Source: an uncultured Lachnospiraceae bacterium | Lineage (GTDB): Bacteria; Bacillota; Clostridia; Lachnospirales; Lachnospiraceae | Assembly (NCBI GenBank): GCA_959022495.1 | Contig: CAUEYX010000007.1 | Coordinates: 47,940 to 111,939 of the forward strand | Reading direction: 5' to 3' | DNA: 64,000 nt | Shown here: in pieces, positions 44,156-53,209 of the stretch | How positions within the stretch are numbered: the stretch's first letter is position 1 | Layout: every line of letters begins with the position of its first letter | Made by a program: the position numbers and the translations under genes | Notes under the pieces: model-generated | Seen by the model: only the letters and a program-made list of their open reading frames with translations | What the model was told of the DNA's origin: nothing | Databases searched by the model: none

Positions 44156-45349
44156 ATGATATCGAAGAAAATGGAAAACATGGTGGCAAACAGTTCGGCG
44201 ATCCGCGCAATGTTTGAGGAGGGCAGCCGCCTGGCGAAAATTTACGGTGCGGAGAATGTGTTTGACTTTAGTCTGGGAAATCCCAATGTTCCGGCACCGG
44301 AGGCAGTAAAGAGGGCGATGATCGATCTTCTCAATGAAGAGGACCCGGTGGCGCTTCACGGATATACGAACAGCAATGCGGGGTACGAGGATGTTCGCCA
44401 GGCCGTGGCGGAATCGCTGAACAGCCGCTTCGGGACCTCGTTTTCCAGCAGAAATATTATAATGACAGTTGGCGCGGCAGGTGGATTGAACGTGATCCTG
44501 AAAGCACTGTTAAATCCGGGGGATGAAGTGATTGTATTTGCCCCCTATTTTGGTGAGTACAGAAGCTATGTGAATAATTATGACGGCGTAATCGTGGAGA
44601 TATCTCCGGACACAGAGTCCTTCCAGCCCAAACTGGACGAATTCGAAAAGAAGATTACGGCAAAGACAAGGGCTGTCATCGTCAATACGCCGAACAATCC
44701 GACGGGAGTCGTATATTCTGAGGAGACGATTAAGAGGGTGGCGGCTGTCATGGAGAAAAAGCAGGCGGAGTTCGGGACCGATATTTATCTGATCTCTGAT
44801 GAGCCTTATAGAGAGCTTGCTTATGACGGAGTGGAAGTTCCCTATCTGACGAAGTATTATGCCAATACAATTGTCGGATATTCCTACAGTAAATCTCTCT
44901 CCCTTCCGGGTGAGCGGATCGGCTACCTGGTCATTCCGGACGAGGCCGCGGACAGTGAAAATCTGGCGGCCGCGGCAAATGTGGCGACCCGTATCCTGGG
45001 ATTCGTAAATGCGCCCACACTTCAGCAGAAAGTCGTAAAGGCGTGCCTCAATGAAAAGACAGATATTTCTTTCTATGACAGGAACAGAGAAGCCCTCTAC
45101 GGCGGGCTGAAAGATCTGGGCTTTGCGTGCATCAAGCCAGAGGGAGCGTTCTACCTGTTTGTGAAGTCACCCGTGCCGGATGAAAAGGAATTCTGCGCGG
45201 CGGCAAAGAAATATAATATTCTTCTTGTCCCGGGAAGTTCGTTCGGCTGTCCGGGGTATGTGCGGATCGCGTATTGTGTGGCGTACGAGACAATTGTCAA
45301 TTCCATGCCAAAGTTTAAAGAGCTGGCAGAAGAGTATAAAATGATTTAG
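44156..45349 (+). CDS. Pyridoxal-phosphate aminotransferase (class I/II)
   Basis: The 397-residue protein is a fold-type I aminotransferase. Features are DFSLGNPNVPAP at the start, VGAAGGLNVILKALLNPGDEV, NTPNNPTGVVYS and the PLP lysine in YSYSKSLSLPGERIGY. It is close to aspartate/aromatic aminotransferases of Clostridia, but specificity cannot be read. RBS AAGGAG precedes ATG 44156. Another PLP aminotransferase, hisC, follows 33 bp later. Confidence 0.92.
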   Translation: MISKKMENMVANSSAIRAMFEEGSRLAKIYGAENVFDFSLGNPNVPAPEAVKRAMIDLLNEEDPVALHGYTNSNAGYEDVRQAVAESLNSRFGTSFSSRNIIMTVGAAGGLNVILKALLNPGDEVIVFAPYFGEYRSYVNNYDGVIVEISPDTESFQPKLDEFEKKITAKTRAVIVNTPNNPTGVVYSEETIKRVAAVMEKKQAEFGTDIYLISDEPYRELAYDGVEVPYLTKYYANTIVGYSYSKSLSLPGERIGYLVIPDEAADSENLAAAANVATRILGFVNAPTLQQKVVKACLNEKTDISFYDRNREALYGGLKDLGFACIKPEGAFYLFVKSPVPDEKEFCAAAKKYNILLVPGSSFGCPGYVRIAYCVAYETIVNSMPKFKELAEEYKMI

Positions 45350-45382
45350 CCGATTATAGAAAACATACAGGAGAGAAGAGCA

Positions 45383-46459
45383 ATGGCAGTCAGAGCAGAA
45401 CTTTTAAAAAATATCCGCGCCGTGGAGCCGTATGTTCCGGGCGAACAGCCCCAGCAAAAGGTGGTAAAACTGAATACAAATGAGAATCCCTATCCCCCCG
45501 CGCCCGGTGTGCGCAAGGCGCTGGAATCTCTGGATACAGCGGACTTCCGGTTGTATCCGGACCCGTCTTCCAGCGTGCTTGTAAAAGCCCTGGCGGAGAA
45601 TTATGGTGTTGGGGAGGAACAGGTTTTTGTGGGAGTGGGGTCGGATGATGTGCTGTCTCTCTGTTTCCTGACATTTTTTAATTCGGAAAGACCGATCCTT
45701 TTCCCGAATATTACGTATTCGTTCTATAAAGTCTGGGCCCAGTTGTATCGGATTCCTTATAAATGCCCTCAACTTGACAGAGATTTCCGGATTGTGAAAG
45801 AAGATTATTATAAAGAGAACGGGGGAATCATCTTTCCTAACCCGAACGCGCCTACAGCGATCTATGAGGAACTGGATTTTGTGGAGGATATTCTGAGCCA
45901 TAACAAGGATTCCATTGTGATTGTGGACGAGGCATATATAGATTTTGCCGGAAAGTCGGCGATGGAGCTGATTGACAGATATGATAATCTGATTGTCACC
46001 CAGACATTTTCCAAAGCGCGCAGCATGGCGGGAATGCGGATTGGCTATGCTGTTTCCAATCCGGATTTGATCCGCTGTTTAAATGACGTGAAGTATTCTT
46101 TTAATTCTTATACCATGAGCCGGGCGGCGCTGGTATGCGGCGCGGCAGCGGTCGAAGACAAGGCCTATTTTGAGAGAAGTGTCCGCAGGATAAAAGAGAC
46201 AAGAGAGAGGACGAAGGGAGAGCTTGCGAAGCTTGGGTTTGAATTTACGGATGCAAAGGCTAATTTCCTGTTTGTACACCATCCCCGGTATGACGCGGGC
46301 AGGCTCTTTCGTGAACTTAAAGAAGCAGGGATCTATGTCCGTCACTGGGATGATGAGAAGATCAGCCAGTATCTGAGAATTACGATTGGAACGGACGAGG
46401 AAATGGATACATTGTTTGAATTCCTGAGAAACCGGCTTGGTTCTCAAGAGAATAAATAG
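45383..46459 (+). CDS. hisC: Histidinol-phosphate aminotransferase
   Basis: This 358-residue fold-type I enzyme has the HisC features: NTNENPYPPAPGVRKAL, RLYPDPSSSVL, FPNPNAPTAI, VDEAYIDFAG and the PLP-lysine segment TFSKARSMAGMRIGYA. It makes histidinol phosphate in histidine synthesis and may also act on aromatic acids. It is isolated from other his genes here. A very strong terminator follows. Confidence 0.9.
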   Translation: MAVRAELLKNIRAVEPYVPGEQPQQKVVKLNTNENPYPPAPGVRKALESLDTADFRLYPDPSSSVLVKALAENYGVGEEQVFVGVGSDDVLSLCFLTFFNSERPILFPNITYSFYKVWAQLYRIPYKCPQLDRDFRIVKEDYYKENGGIIFPNPNAPTAIYEELDFVEDILSHNKDSIVIVDEAYIDFAGKSAMELIDRYDNLIVTQTFSKARSMAGMRIGYAVSNPDLIRCLNDVKYSFNSYTMSRAALVCGAAAVEDKAYFERSVRRIKETRERTKGELAKLGFEFTDAKANFLFVHHPRYDAGRLFRELKEAGIYVRHWDDEKISQYLRITIGTDEEMDTLFEFLRNRLGSQENK

Positions 46460-46485
46460 AATATACCGATGTTAAGCGATACATA

Positions 46486-46530
46486 AAAGAACCGCTCAAT
46501 CCCTTTCTTTTGGCGATTGAGCGGTTCTTT
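46486..46530 (+). terminator. Terminator of the prmC-prfA-hisC run
   Basis: AAAGAACCGCTCAAT (46486-46500) and ATTGAGCGGTTCTTT (46516-46530) form a perfect 15-bp stem with a 15-nt loop and a terminal T-run. Its A- and T-rich flanks could also stop leftward transcription from the gene ending at 46591. Confidence 0.88.
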
Positions 46531-46590
46531 CTGCTCCTTTGATTTCTTCAGGCACAAGGTCTGAACTCAGTCAAAGTCTTTTCCCGCATA

Positions 46591-47013
46591 TCAGCATATT
46601 ACATTGCAGTCATGGGAATCTATACCGGGAATATCTTTCTTCTCTGCGCTCACGCTGAGATAGAAATCGATATTGTTTTCAGTGGAAATCTTATTCAGCT
46701 TCTGAAGGAAAGCTGCAAGGCTTTCAAGAGTGATGTTTGCCTGTTTTAATACGCTGTCAATGAAAACCGCTTCAATGTCGTGATTGCCGGCTGCCATGCC
46801 GTAAAGGAAACCTACGAATTCTTCAAGTGTGAGGATATCTGGATAATCTGCCATACGGATCACGCGGATATTGAAGTCCACAGTGTATGTATCCTTAGGG
46901 CTCTTTTTAATTAATACTACATTTCCGTTTGATGTCTTGACCTTCTCGTTTGCAAGATCGATCATTTTTTGTGTCTTTCCACTGCCTCTTGGACCTGTTA
47001 TTAAATTTACCAT
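46591..47013 (-). CDS. Small P-loop ATP-binding protein
   Basis: I start at ATG 47013 after AGGAGAG (140 residues). The protein begins MVNLITGPRGSGKTQKMIDL, a classic Walker A, and has a Walker B-like AVFIDSVLKQ. It is a compact RecA-like/thymidine-kinase-like nucleotide-binding protein common in Lachnospiraceae and without a known role. No partner gene is evident. Confidence 0.78.
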   Translation of the reverse strand: MVNLITGPRGSGKTQKMIDLANEKVKTSNGNVVLIKKSPKDTYTVDFNIRVIRMADYPDILTLEEFVGFLYGMAAGNHDIEAVFIDSVLKQANITLESLAAFLQKLNKISTENNIDFYLSVSAEKKDIPGIDSHDCNVIC

Positions 47014-47301
47014 GGCGAATCTCTCCTTTATGTAATTATTGTTTGAGACTTTCACCTCTCAAATGTTAAACCCATTATACACCATATTTATGTGTGGAAC
47101 AACTAAAAAATGGATAAAAAAATAAATATTTTTGAGCAATCTGCCCATAACATCAATGGGGTAGAGAAATACTGTATTTGAATATTAATTTTTTGCGGAG
47201 GGTGATAATGAGAAATGTTCTCAAATATAGTGTTGCAAAGAAATAAAGGGTATGATATGATTTTATCAATTGAAAATCATTCTCAGAATAATGGAGGGAT
47301 C

Positions 47302-47889
47302 ATGTCAACAGAAGTATTGTCATATTTTCTGAAAAACAGTGACAGCAGGCTGCGTCTGAGCTTTCAGATTGTTCTGCAGTGCGCGCCGTTTTTAAAAGGG
47401 CTGAAAGTATCCTGTGTAATATCAGTGAATGCCTCACTTTGTGCAGAGCTTGACGAGGTATTCAGAAATGTGGATATCTCATATTACAGGCTGTCCTGTA
47501 TAGACGGCAGATGCCTGGTTCTGTTTTACCGCCCTTGTGAACTGGGAAAATACCTGAGGCAGCCGGGAGTATACGACTTGATTCGGGAGTATGGCTACAC
47601 GGACCTGAGCATAGACAAAATACTCGGGCGTCTGTCACAGCGGGTCAGCGATTTCGCCCGCAGAGGAATGGGTTTTCCACACGAGATCGGCGTATTTCTC
47701 GGATATCCGCTGGATGACGTAAAAGGCTTCATCGAAAATGAAGGAAAAAAATACCTCATGATCGGATATTGGAAGGTGTACAGTGACATTGCTGGAGCGA
47801 GGATGGTCTTCAACGCATATGACCGTGCGAAGGACTGCGCGGTTTATGAATTTCTGACCGGGAAAAGTATCCGGGAAATTACTCTTTGA
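47302..47889 (+). CDS. DUF3793 family protein
   Basis: I start at ATG 47302 because GGAGG precedes it; the longer frame lacks an RBS. The 195-residue product contains CIDGRCLVLFYRPCELGKYL and the family-typical FPHEIGVFLGYPLDDVKGFI. DUF3793 genes often sit next to a flavodoxin gene in Clostridia, as here, 21 bp upstream. The function is unknown; a role in iron or redox homeostasis is a guess from context. Confidence 0.82.
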   Translation: MSTEVLSYFLKNSDSRLRLSFQIVLQCAPFLKGLKVSCVISVNASLCAELDEVFRNVDISYYRLSCIDGRCLVLFYRPCELGKYLRQPGVYDLIREYGYTDLSIDKILGRLSQRVSDFARRGMGFPHEIGVFLGYPLDDVKGFIENEGKKYLMIGYWKVYSDIAGARMVFNAYDRAKDCAVYEFLTGKSIREITL

Positions 47890-47910
47890 TGATAGGACGG
47901 AGGAGAAAAA

Positions 47911-48342
47911 ATGAGCGTATCAGTAGTATATTGGAGCGGAACAGGGAATACTCAGGCTATGGCGGAGGCTGTGGCAGAGGGAATCAGGGAGACGGGGACA
48001 GAGGCAGTCATACTGGAAGTGGAAAATGCGGATGCTGCCGCGCTGGCTTCCGAGGCCGCATTCGCGCTGGGCTGCCCTTCTATGGGGGCAGAACAGCTTG
48101 AAGAATCAGAGATGGAGCCTTTTGTAGAACAGATCGAGCCTCTTGTAAATGGAAAGAGAATCCTTCTGTTCGGTTCTTACGGATGGGGCGACGGAGAGTG
48201 GATGAGAGACTGGGCCAAGCGCATGAAAAACGCGGGAGCTGTGCTTGTGCGTGAAGAAGGTGTGACTGCCAATGAAACGCCCGATGAAGAGGCGCTGAAA
48301 GAGTGCAGGGCAGCAGGGAAAGATCTGGCGGCAGAGATATAA
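47911..48342 (+). CDS. Flavodoxin
   Basis: The 143-residue protein is a short-chain flavodoxin. YWSGTGNTQAMAE is the FMN phosphate loop, while CPSMGAEQLEE and GSYGWGDGEWM are the flavin-flanking loops. It carries electrons at low potential, likely substituting for ferredoxin under iron limitation. RBS GGAGG precedes ATG 47911. It is paired with the DUF3793 gene. Confidence 0.93.
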   Translation: MSVSVVYWSGTGNTQAMAEAVAEGIRETGTEAVILEVENADAAALASEAAFALGCPSMGAEQLEESEMEPFVEQIEPLVNGKRILLFGSYGWGDGEWMRDWAKRMKNAGAVLVREEGVTANETPDEEALKECRAAGKDLAAEI

Positions 48343-48488
48343 AACCGCTGTCGGCAGGGAAAGGGGGTGTTCCGCAGCTGCGGGAACAGACTGTGTCTGT
48401 AAGGTATTGACAAAATCTCTCCGGAATGCATATGATAGAATAACGATAAAAATGATCACGGTTTTGAATACGGCAACGGAGGGAAAAC

Positions 48489-49271
48489 ATGAATCAGAAT
48501 ATATTTTTTGGGATTTTGATACCATTTGCCGGGACTGCGCTGGGCTCGGCGATGGTATTTTTTATGAAAAAGGAAATGAACCGACGGCTGGAAAAGCTTC
48601 TGCTCGGTTTCGCGTCAGGGGTTATGATAGCGGCATCCGTCTGGTCCCTGCTGATTCCTGCTATAGATATGGCAGAGCAGTCGGGAGGCATTCCCTGGGC
48701 TCCTCCTGCGGTGGGGTTTCTGCTGGGGATGGGATTCCTTCTGCTTCTGGATACGCTGACACCCCATCTTCACTATACTGATGAGAAACCAGAGGGAGTT
48801 CCGGCTCATTTAAAAAAAACAACCATGCTTGTCCTTGCGGTCACACTCCATAATATCCCAGAGGGAATGGCTGTGGGAGTGACATTTGCGGGCGTCATTT
48901 CAGAGAATACGATGATGACCCTGGCGGGGGCATTCGCGCTGTCCATTGGGATTGCAATTCAGAATTTTCCCGAGGGCGCTATTATATCTATGCCGTTAAA
49001 AAGCCAGGGCCTGTCAAAAACAAGATCCTTTGTGTATGGAGCCTTGTCCGGTATTGTGGAACCAATTGCCGCTCTGCTTACCATACTTCTGACCGGGCTC
49101 GTTGTGCCGCTTCTCCCATATCTGCTTTCTTTTGCAGCGGGAGCAATGATCTATGTAGTAGTAGAAGAATTGATCCCTGAGGCACAGGCGGGAGAACATA
49201 CCAATATCAGTACCGTGGGCGTGGCTGTGGGGTTTGTGCTCATGATGATACTGGATGTGGCCTTAGGATAG
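48489..49271 (+). CDS. ZIP-family metal transporter
   Basis: The 260-residue protein has eight membrane helices and the two metal-site helices of ZIP carriers: LHNIPEGMAVG and IQNFPEGAIIS. It also has a late VVEELIPEAQ segment. It resembles ZupT/GufA-type importers of zinc or other divalent metals. RBS GGAGG precedes ATG 48489. Repeat copy C starts at the base after its TAG stop. Confidence 0.92.
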   Translation: MNQNIFFGILIPFAGTALGSAMVFFMKKEMNRRLEKLLLGFASGVMIAASVWSLLIPAIDMAEQSGGIPWAPPAVGFLLGMGFLLLLDTLTPHLHYTDEKPEGVPAHLKKTTMLVLAVTLHNIPEGMAVGVTFAGVISENTMMTLAGAFALSIGIAIQNFPEGAIISMPLKSQGLSKTRSFVYGALSGIVEPIAALLTILLTGLVVPLLPYLLSFAAGAMIYVVVEELIPEAQAGEHTNISTVGVAVGFVLMMILDVALG

Positions 49272-50125
49272 AAATGTGGATTTGTGGAGGAGACGAGTTT
49301 AAATGAATGGGTCCGAAAACCGCTGAGTTTTTCGGGGCGTATTCGTGGGGAGGGGCGGGACGGAGCAGGTTCCGTTCCATGATTTGGGAAAGATCTAAAA
49401 GGAAGGACACACGGCTAAAAACAATTGACCAGCGGAAGATTCGGCTTACGCCTCAGGCATCCGCTGGTCAATTAACGCCGCGCGTCCTTCCTTTAAGACT
49501 TTCCAGCAAATCATTCCAAGTCGCCTGCTCCGTCCCGCCTCTCCCCACGAAAGGTGCTCGAAATAGGTGCTGTTTTCTGCGTGCATCCAGCCGGAAAGCG
49601 CCTCCCCCGCAGACAACTGTAGGATTTCAAAGAAGGACGAAGGGGAGCGCAACTGGAGCTCTTTGGAACTGTACCGGCTGCGGAGCGGATGAAGCTTAAT
49701 TTCACCTTCCGGTACAGCTCTTTTTCTCCAGTTACGCTCCCTGCTCATTCTCTTATGAAATCCTGCATATGCCGGGAAGGCTCTTCTCGGTCTGCGCAAA
49801 AGGCGAAAACAGCGGAGCGCCTTTTCGACTGCCTTTCTGTGCGGGTGTGTGGGTGGCTGAGGCGACTTCGGAATGGAACGTAGAAAAATAGAAATCCGGT
49901 AATATGCGTTGAAATTGGCAGAGAGATTGTTTGAAGCGAAGCTGAGTTGCTCTCTGCCAATTTCTGCTTTTAGCATGTTACCGGATTTCGTTATTTTTCT
50001 TGTTCCATGGAGCGGAGCCGAAGCCACCCATACACCCGCGCAGAATACGTCTTCGAAAATCCACTCCGAAGTTTTCGCCCGATTTGCCATCAACCATTAT
50101 GAATCTCCCCGGCAGATCCAGATTT
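49272..50125 (+). repeat. Large structured repeat, copy C (long form)
   Basis: Copy C starts AAATGTGGATTTG and ends GATCCAGATTT, filling the whole convergent gap between the ZIP gene and the NSS transporter gene. Hairpins parallel copy B with different bases: apical stem AATTGACCAGCGGA/TCCGCTGGTCAATT (49423-49436/49460-49473) around the same 23-nt loop; GAAATCCGGTAA/TTACCGGATTTC (49891-49902/49978-49989); and a 15-bp stem GAAATTGGCAGAGAG/CTCTCTGCCAATTTC (49911-49925/49950-49964). The long stem near 49833/50020 keeps pairing with two G-T wobbles. The right end is 1 bp from the transporter's stop codon. Confidence 0.88.
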
Positions 50126-50126
50126 A

Positions 50127-51452
50127 TCACCCGATGCCCCCGAAAAATATCCCGAGTATATACACAAGTACCGCTACACCACAGAATACGTATTTTGTCA
50201 TTGGCTTAAACCATTTTCCTAAAGTGCGCTTTCTGCCAAGCTGCACAGCGTTGCGGGCGAAGGTGCTGCCACAGACCCAGAACATCGTGATTCCGGCCAG
50301 GAGAGCGCCCAGCGGGATCACATAGATAGATATGCTGTCCATCCAGGGGCTTAAGAGACCGCCTTCGACAAAGATCCCCACACCTGCGGTTATGATGCCG
50401 ATGACTGCAATTGCGGATATCCTCGACCAGCCGAGCCGTTTTTGAAGCGCTTCTACCGGACTTTCCAACAGATTCATAAGAGAGGTCACTCCTGCGAAAA
50501 GTACAGCGAGGAAGAAAATAATAGCAAACACCTGGCCGAAGGGAATGCTCCGGATCACAGCCGGAATTGTGATAAAGAGAAGCCCTGGTCCGGAGTTGGG
50601 TTCCATGCCGTATGCAAATACAGCAGGTATGATGACCAGTCCGGCAAGGAGGGCGGCAAGCGTGTCAAAAAACGCCACATATTTTGCGCTGCTCACGATA
50701 TCAACATCGGATTTGAGATAACTTCCGTAAACAACAGTCCCGCTTCCGGCGAGGGAGAGGGAAAAGAAAGCCTGCCCCATAGCATATACCCATGTCTGTG
50801 GATTCGCCATTGCCGACCAGTCCGGTTTGAACAGGTAGGAGTACCCCGGTCCTGATCCGTCAAGGAAAGCGACCCTTACGGCAAGGAACAGGAATAAAAT
50901 AAAAAATGCAGGCATCATAATTCTGTTCATTTTTTCAATCCCCCGGGAGATGCCGAATGACATGCAGACTAATACGAGGATCAGCCCCAGCAGGTGCCAG
51001 GGAATGCTTCCGAAATTTCCGGAAAGTTTGGTGAATACTTCGGCAGGGTCTTCTTTGCTTACGATGCTTCCGGTAATGGAATCGGCAAGAAATTTCAAGA
51101 TCCAGCCAATAATAACACTGTATCCGATCGCGATCCCGAGAGAACCAATTACCGGGATCAGACCGATGAATGAGCCCAGCTTAGAATTTTTCATTTCGAA
51201 TGCTTTCTTAAAAGCTCCAAGGGGACCTGACTGCATGGCGCGCCCAAATGCCATCTCTCCGATAACGCCTGAGAATCCGATAAGGATAACGAACAGAATG
51301 TACGGTATGAGAAAAGCAGCACCGCCGAATTCGCCAGCACGGTATGGAAAAAGCCAGATATTGGCCATTCCTACGGAGCTGCCGATGCAGGAGATGACAA
51401 ACCCCCATTTTCCATTGAATTTGTCTTCCGATAAAGTGTTCTTAGATTTCAT
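50127..51452 (-). CDS. Neurotransmitter:sodium symporter (NSS) family transporter
   Basis: This 441-residue membrane protein is a bacterial NSS (LeuT-fold) member with about 11 helices. The first helix, GFVISCIGSSVGMANIWLFPYRAGEFGGAAFL, holds the unwound Na+/substrate site (given here in pieces: SSVGMANIW and LFPYRAGEFGG). Helix 6 has FSLSLAGSG. It should import an amino acid with sodium; the substrate is unknown. It is monocistronic and its 3' end abuts repeat copy C. The upstream 200 bp (51453-51650) hold only AT-rich divergent promoter sequence. Confidence 0.9.
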   Translation of the reverse strand: MKSKNTLSEDKFNGKWGFVISCIGSSVGMANIWLFPYRAGEFGGAAFLIPYILFVILIGFSGVIGEMAFGRAMQSGPLGAFKKAFEMKNSKLGSFIGLIPVIGSLGIAIGYSVIIGWILKFLADSITGSIVSKEDPAEVFTKLSGNFGSIPWHLLGLILVLVCMSFGISRGIEKMNRIMMPAFFILFLFLAVRVAFLDGSGPGYSYLFKPDWSAMANPQTWVYAMGQAFFSLSLAGSGTVVYGSYLKSDVDIVSSAKYVAFFDTLAALLAGLVIIPAVFAYGMEPNSGPGLLFITIPAVIRSIPFGQVFAIIFFLAVLFAGVTSLMNLLESPVEALQKRLGWSRISAIAVIGIITAGVGIFVEGGLLSPWMDSISIYVIPLGALLAGITMFWVCGSTFARNAVQLGRKRTLGKWFKPMTKYVFCGVAVLVYILGIFFGGIG

Positions 51453-51650
51453 GAATGTAAACTCTCTTTCCTTAAAATAATATGGTTCCCTTTAACCATA
51501 AACAGCCTTATTATAGCATGGCATCGCCGGAGAGAAAACAAAAAAGCCAAAAAAAGCTTGTGTAATATGGCAATAGACTTAAAACATAAATAGTGATAGA
51601 GTGGGAGAACATACAAGACCGGTCAGAAGATAAAGAGAGGAGATGACACT

Positions 51651-52151
51651 TTGACAGATAGAGAATTATTGGCAGTGATGTCAGAAATGTTTGACGCAAA
51701 GTTTGATTCTAAACTGAAGGCAGAACTGCAGCCCTTAAAAAACGATATAAAAAATATGGAAGAACATCTGAGTGCTGATATACTCGGCATGGACAGCAAA
51801 ATAGAAAAGCTGGATGAAAGAATGCGCAGGATAGAAGGGAAAGTATCTGGGCTGGAGGAAAAAACTACAAAGCTGGATGAAAAGATGCATAATTTACGTC
51901 AGGATATGCGGGATATGGAGCATGGAGTTAGAAGTGAAATAAAAGAACTGAGAGGCGGACTGCACGATATTAAGCTCCGTCTCGAGAACGTTACAGACAA
52001 AAACATACAGCTCCTGGCAGAAGATATCATAAAAATTATGAAAGCCAGACTGAATCATTATTCCGACATTCATCGGGGAAACTTACTTGTAAAATTTTAC
52101 ATGGAAATGTTGACAGAGAGGAAGAGATGTGGTAAATTACTCTTTGCGTGA
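51651..52151 (+). CDS. Coiled-coil protein of unknown function
   Basis: The likely start is TTG 51651, about 10 nt after AGAGGAG, giving 166 residues. Residues 20-120 form a long amphipathic coiled coil with heptad-like repeats (KLDERMRRIEGKVSGLEEKT, KLDEKMHNLRQDM). The C-terminal ~45 residues (DIIKIMKARLNHYSDIHRG...) form a short separate helix region. No family is recognised beyond coiled-coil hypothetical proteins of Lachnospiraceae. The infC promoter lies inside its 3' end. Confidence 0.65.
   Translation: MTDRELLAVMSEMFDAKFDSKLKAELQPLKNDIKNMEEHLSADILGMDSKIEKLDERMRRIEGKVSGLEEKTTKLDEKMHNLRQDMRDMEHGVRSEIKELRGGLHDIKLRLENVTDKNIQLLAEDIIKIMKARLNHYSDIHRGNLLVKFYMEMLTERKRCGKLLFA
52110..52138 (+). 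promoter_or_regulatory. Promoter of the infC-rpmI-rplT operon
   Basis: TTGACA (52110-52115) and TAAATT (52133-52138) are spaced by 17 bp. The promoter is inside the end of the coiled-coil gene and gives a leader of about 200 nt before infC. Confidence 0.65.
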
Positions 52152-52346
52152 AGCAAAAAACAAAGTAGAGTATCCACTCTCACCATAGCACGATTGGGTG
52201 ACTATTGGTCTGATATTGATGTATCGGTTCTCCTGTTTTCGGGAGGGTACGGTTTTATTGATTGTCGGGTGGATATGATATTCACTCGTTTTTTTGTGTT
52301 TCGCATAAGAAACCTAAAGGAATTCATTTAACGGAGGTATACGACA
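52150..52346 (+). promoter_or_regulatory. L20-type ribosomal protein leader of infC-rpmI-rplT
   Basis: The ~195-nt leader is structured and ends in an intrinsic terminator: CGGGTGGATAT/ATATTCACTCG (52266-52288), followed by seven or more Ts. Upstream hairpins include TCTCCTG-TTTT-CGGGAG. Position, length and terminator match the Firmicute L20 leader, in which L20 binding favours termination. I identify it from context, not from alignment. Confidence 0.75.
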
Positions 52347-52853
52347 ATTAGCGATTTAATGATTAACGAGCAGATCAGAGACAGAGAGATTCGTCTGATC
52401 GGCGCGGATGGGGAACAGTTAGGTATCATGTCAGCCCGTGAGGCTATGAAAATCGCTCAGGAGGCAGAGCTTGATTTGGTGAAGATCGCGCCTGCGGCTA
52501 AACCGCCGGTCTGCAAGATTATTGATTACGGTAAGTATAAATATGAACAGACAAGAAAAGAAAAAGAGGCGAGAAAGAAACAAAAAACGGTCGAGATCAA
52601 GGAAGTGCGTCTTTCTCCGAATATCGACACCAATGACTTGAACACGAAGACAAATAATGCGAGAAAGTTCCTTTCTAAAGGGAACAAGGTGAAGGTAACG
52701 CTCCGTTTTCGCGGAAGAGAGATGGCTCATGTCCAGCAGAGCAGGCATATTCTTGATGATTTTGCAGAATCTCTTGCAGACATCGCGTCAGTTGAGAAGC
52801 CGGCGAAGATGGAAGGAAGAGCAATGAGCATGGTTTTAACTGAGAAACGTTAA
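52347..52853 (+). CDS. infC: Translation initiation factor IF-3
   Basis: I start at AUU 52347, because GGAGGT (52333-52338) is 8 nt upstream; the first ATG (52359) would be 20 nt away. AUU starts are the known autoregulatory feature of infC. The 168-residue product has the N-terminal domain (NEQIRDREIRLIGADGEQLG), lysine-rich linker and C-terminal domain (EVRLSPNIDTNDLNTK, VKVTLRFRGREMAH). It binds the 30S subunit and discriminates start codons. Confidence 0.94.
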   Translation: MSDLMINEQIRDREIRLIGADGEQLGIMSAREAMKIAQEAELDLVKIAPAAKPPVCKIIDYGKYKYEQTRKEKEARKKQKTVEIKEVRLSPNIDTNDLNTKTNNARKFLSKGNKVKVTLRFRGREMAHVQQSRHILDDFAESLADIASVEKPAKMEGRAMSMVLTEKR

Positions 52854-52912
52854 AGTAATATATGTCCGGGATGAATATCCGGTAAGGCAGCACAATAAAG
52901 GAGGAAATTATC

Positions 52913-53110
52913 ATGCCAAAGATCAAAACAAATAGAGCGGCAGCAAAACGCTTCAAAAAGACAGGTACAGGGAAACTGAAAAGAAATAAAGCCTACAAGA
53001 GCCATATCTTAACAAAGAAGTCTACTAAGAGAAAAAGAAATCTTAGACAGTCAACGATTACGGACGCAACAAATGTAAAGAACATGAAGAAGGTATTACC
53101 GTACCTGTAA
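52913..53110 (+). CDS. rpmI: 50S ribosomal protein L35
   Basis: The 65-residue basic protein ([20 protein letters not shown]...) is a full-length L35. RBS AGGAGG precedes ATG 52913. It is the middle gene of the conserved infC-rpmI-rplT operon. Confidence 0.97.
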   Translation: MPKIKTNRAAAKRFKKTGTGKLKRNKAYKSHILTKKSTKRKRNLRQSTITDATNVKNMKKVLPYL

Positions 53111-53209
53111 GAACTGGTTCAGCTATGTTCTGCCGGCTGTACGGACAGCGCGGGCACGATAGACATAATGGATATAACAGGTATCGTATTTTGATAGGAG
53201 GATTAAGAA

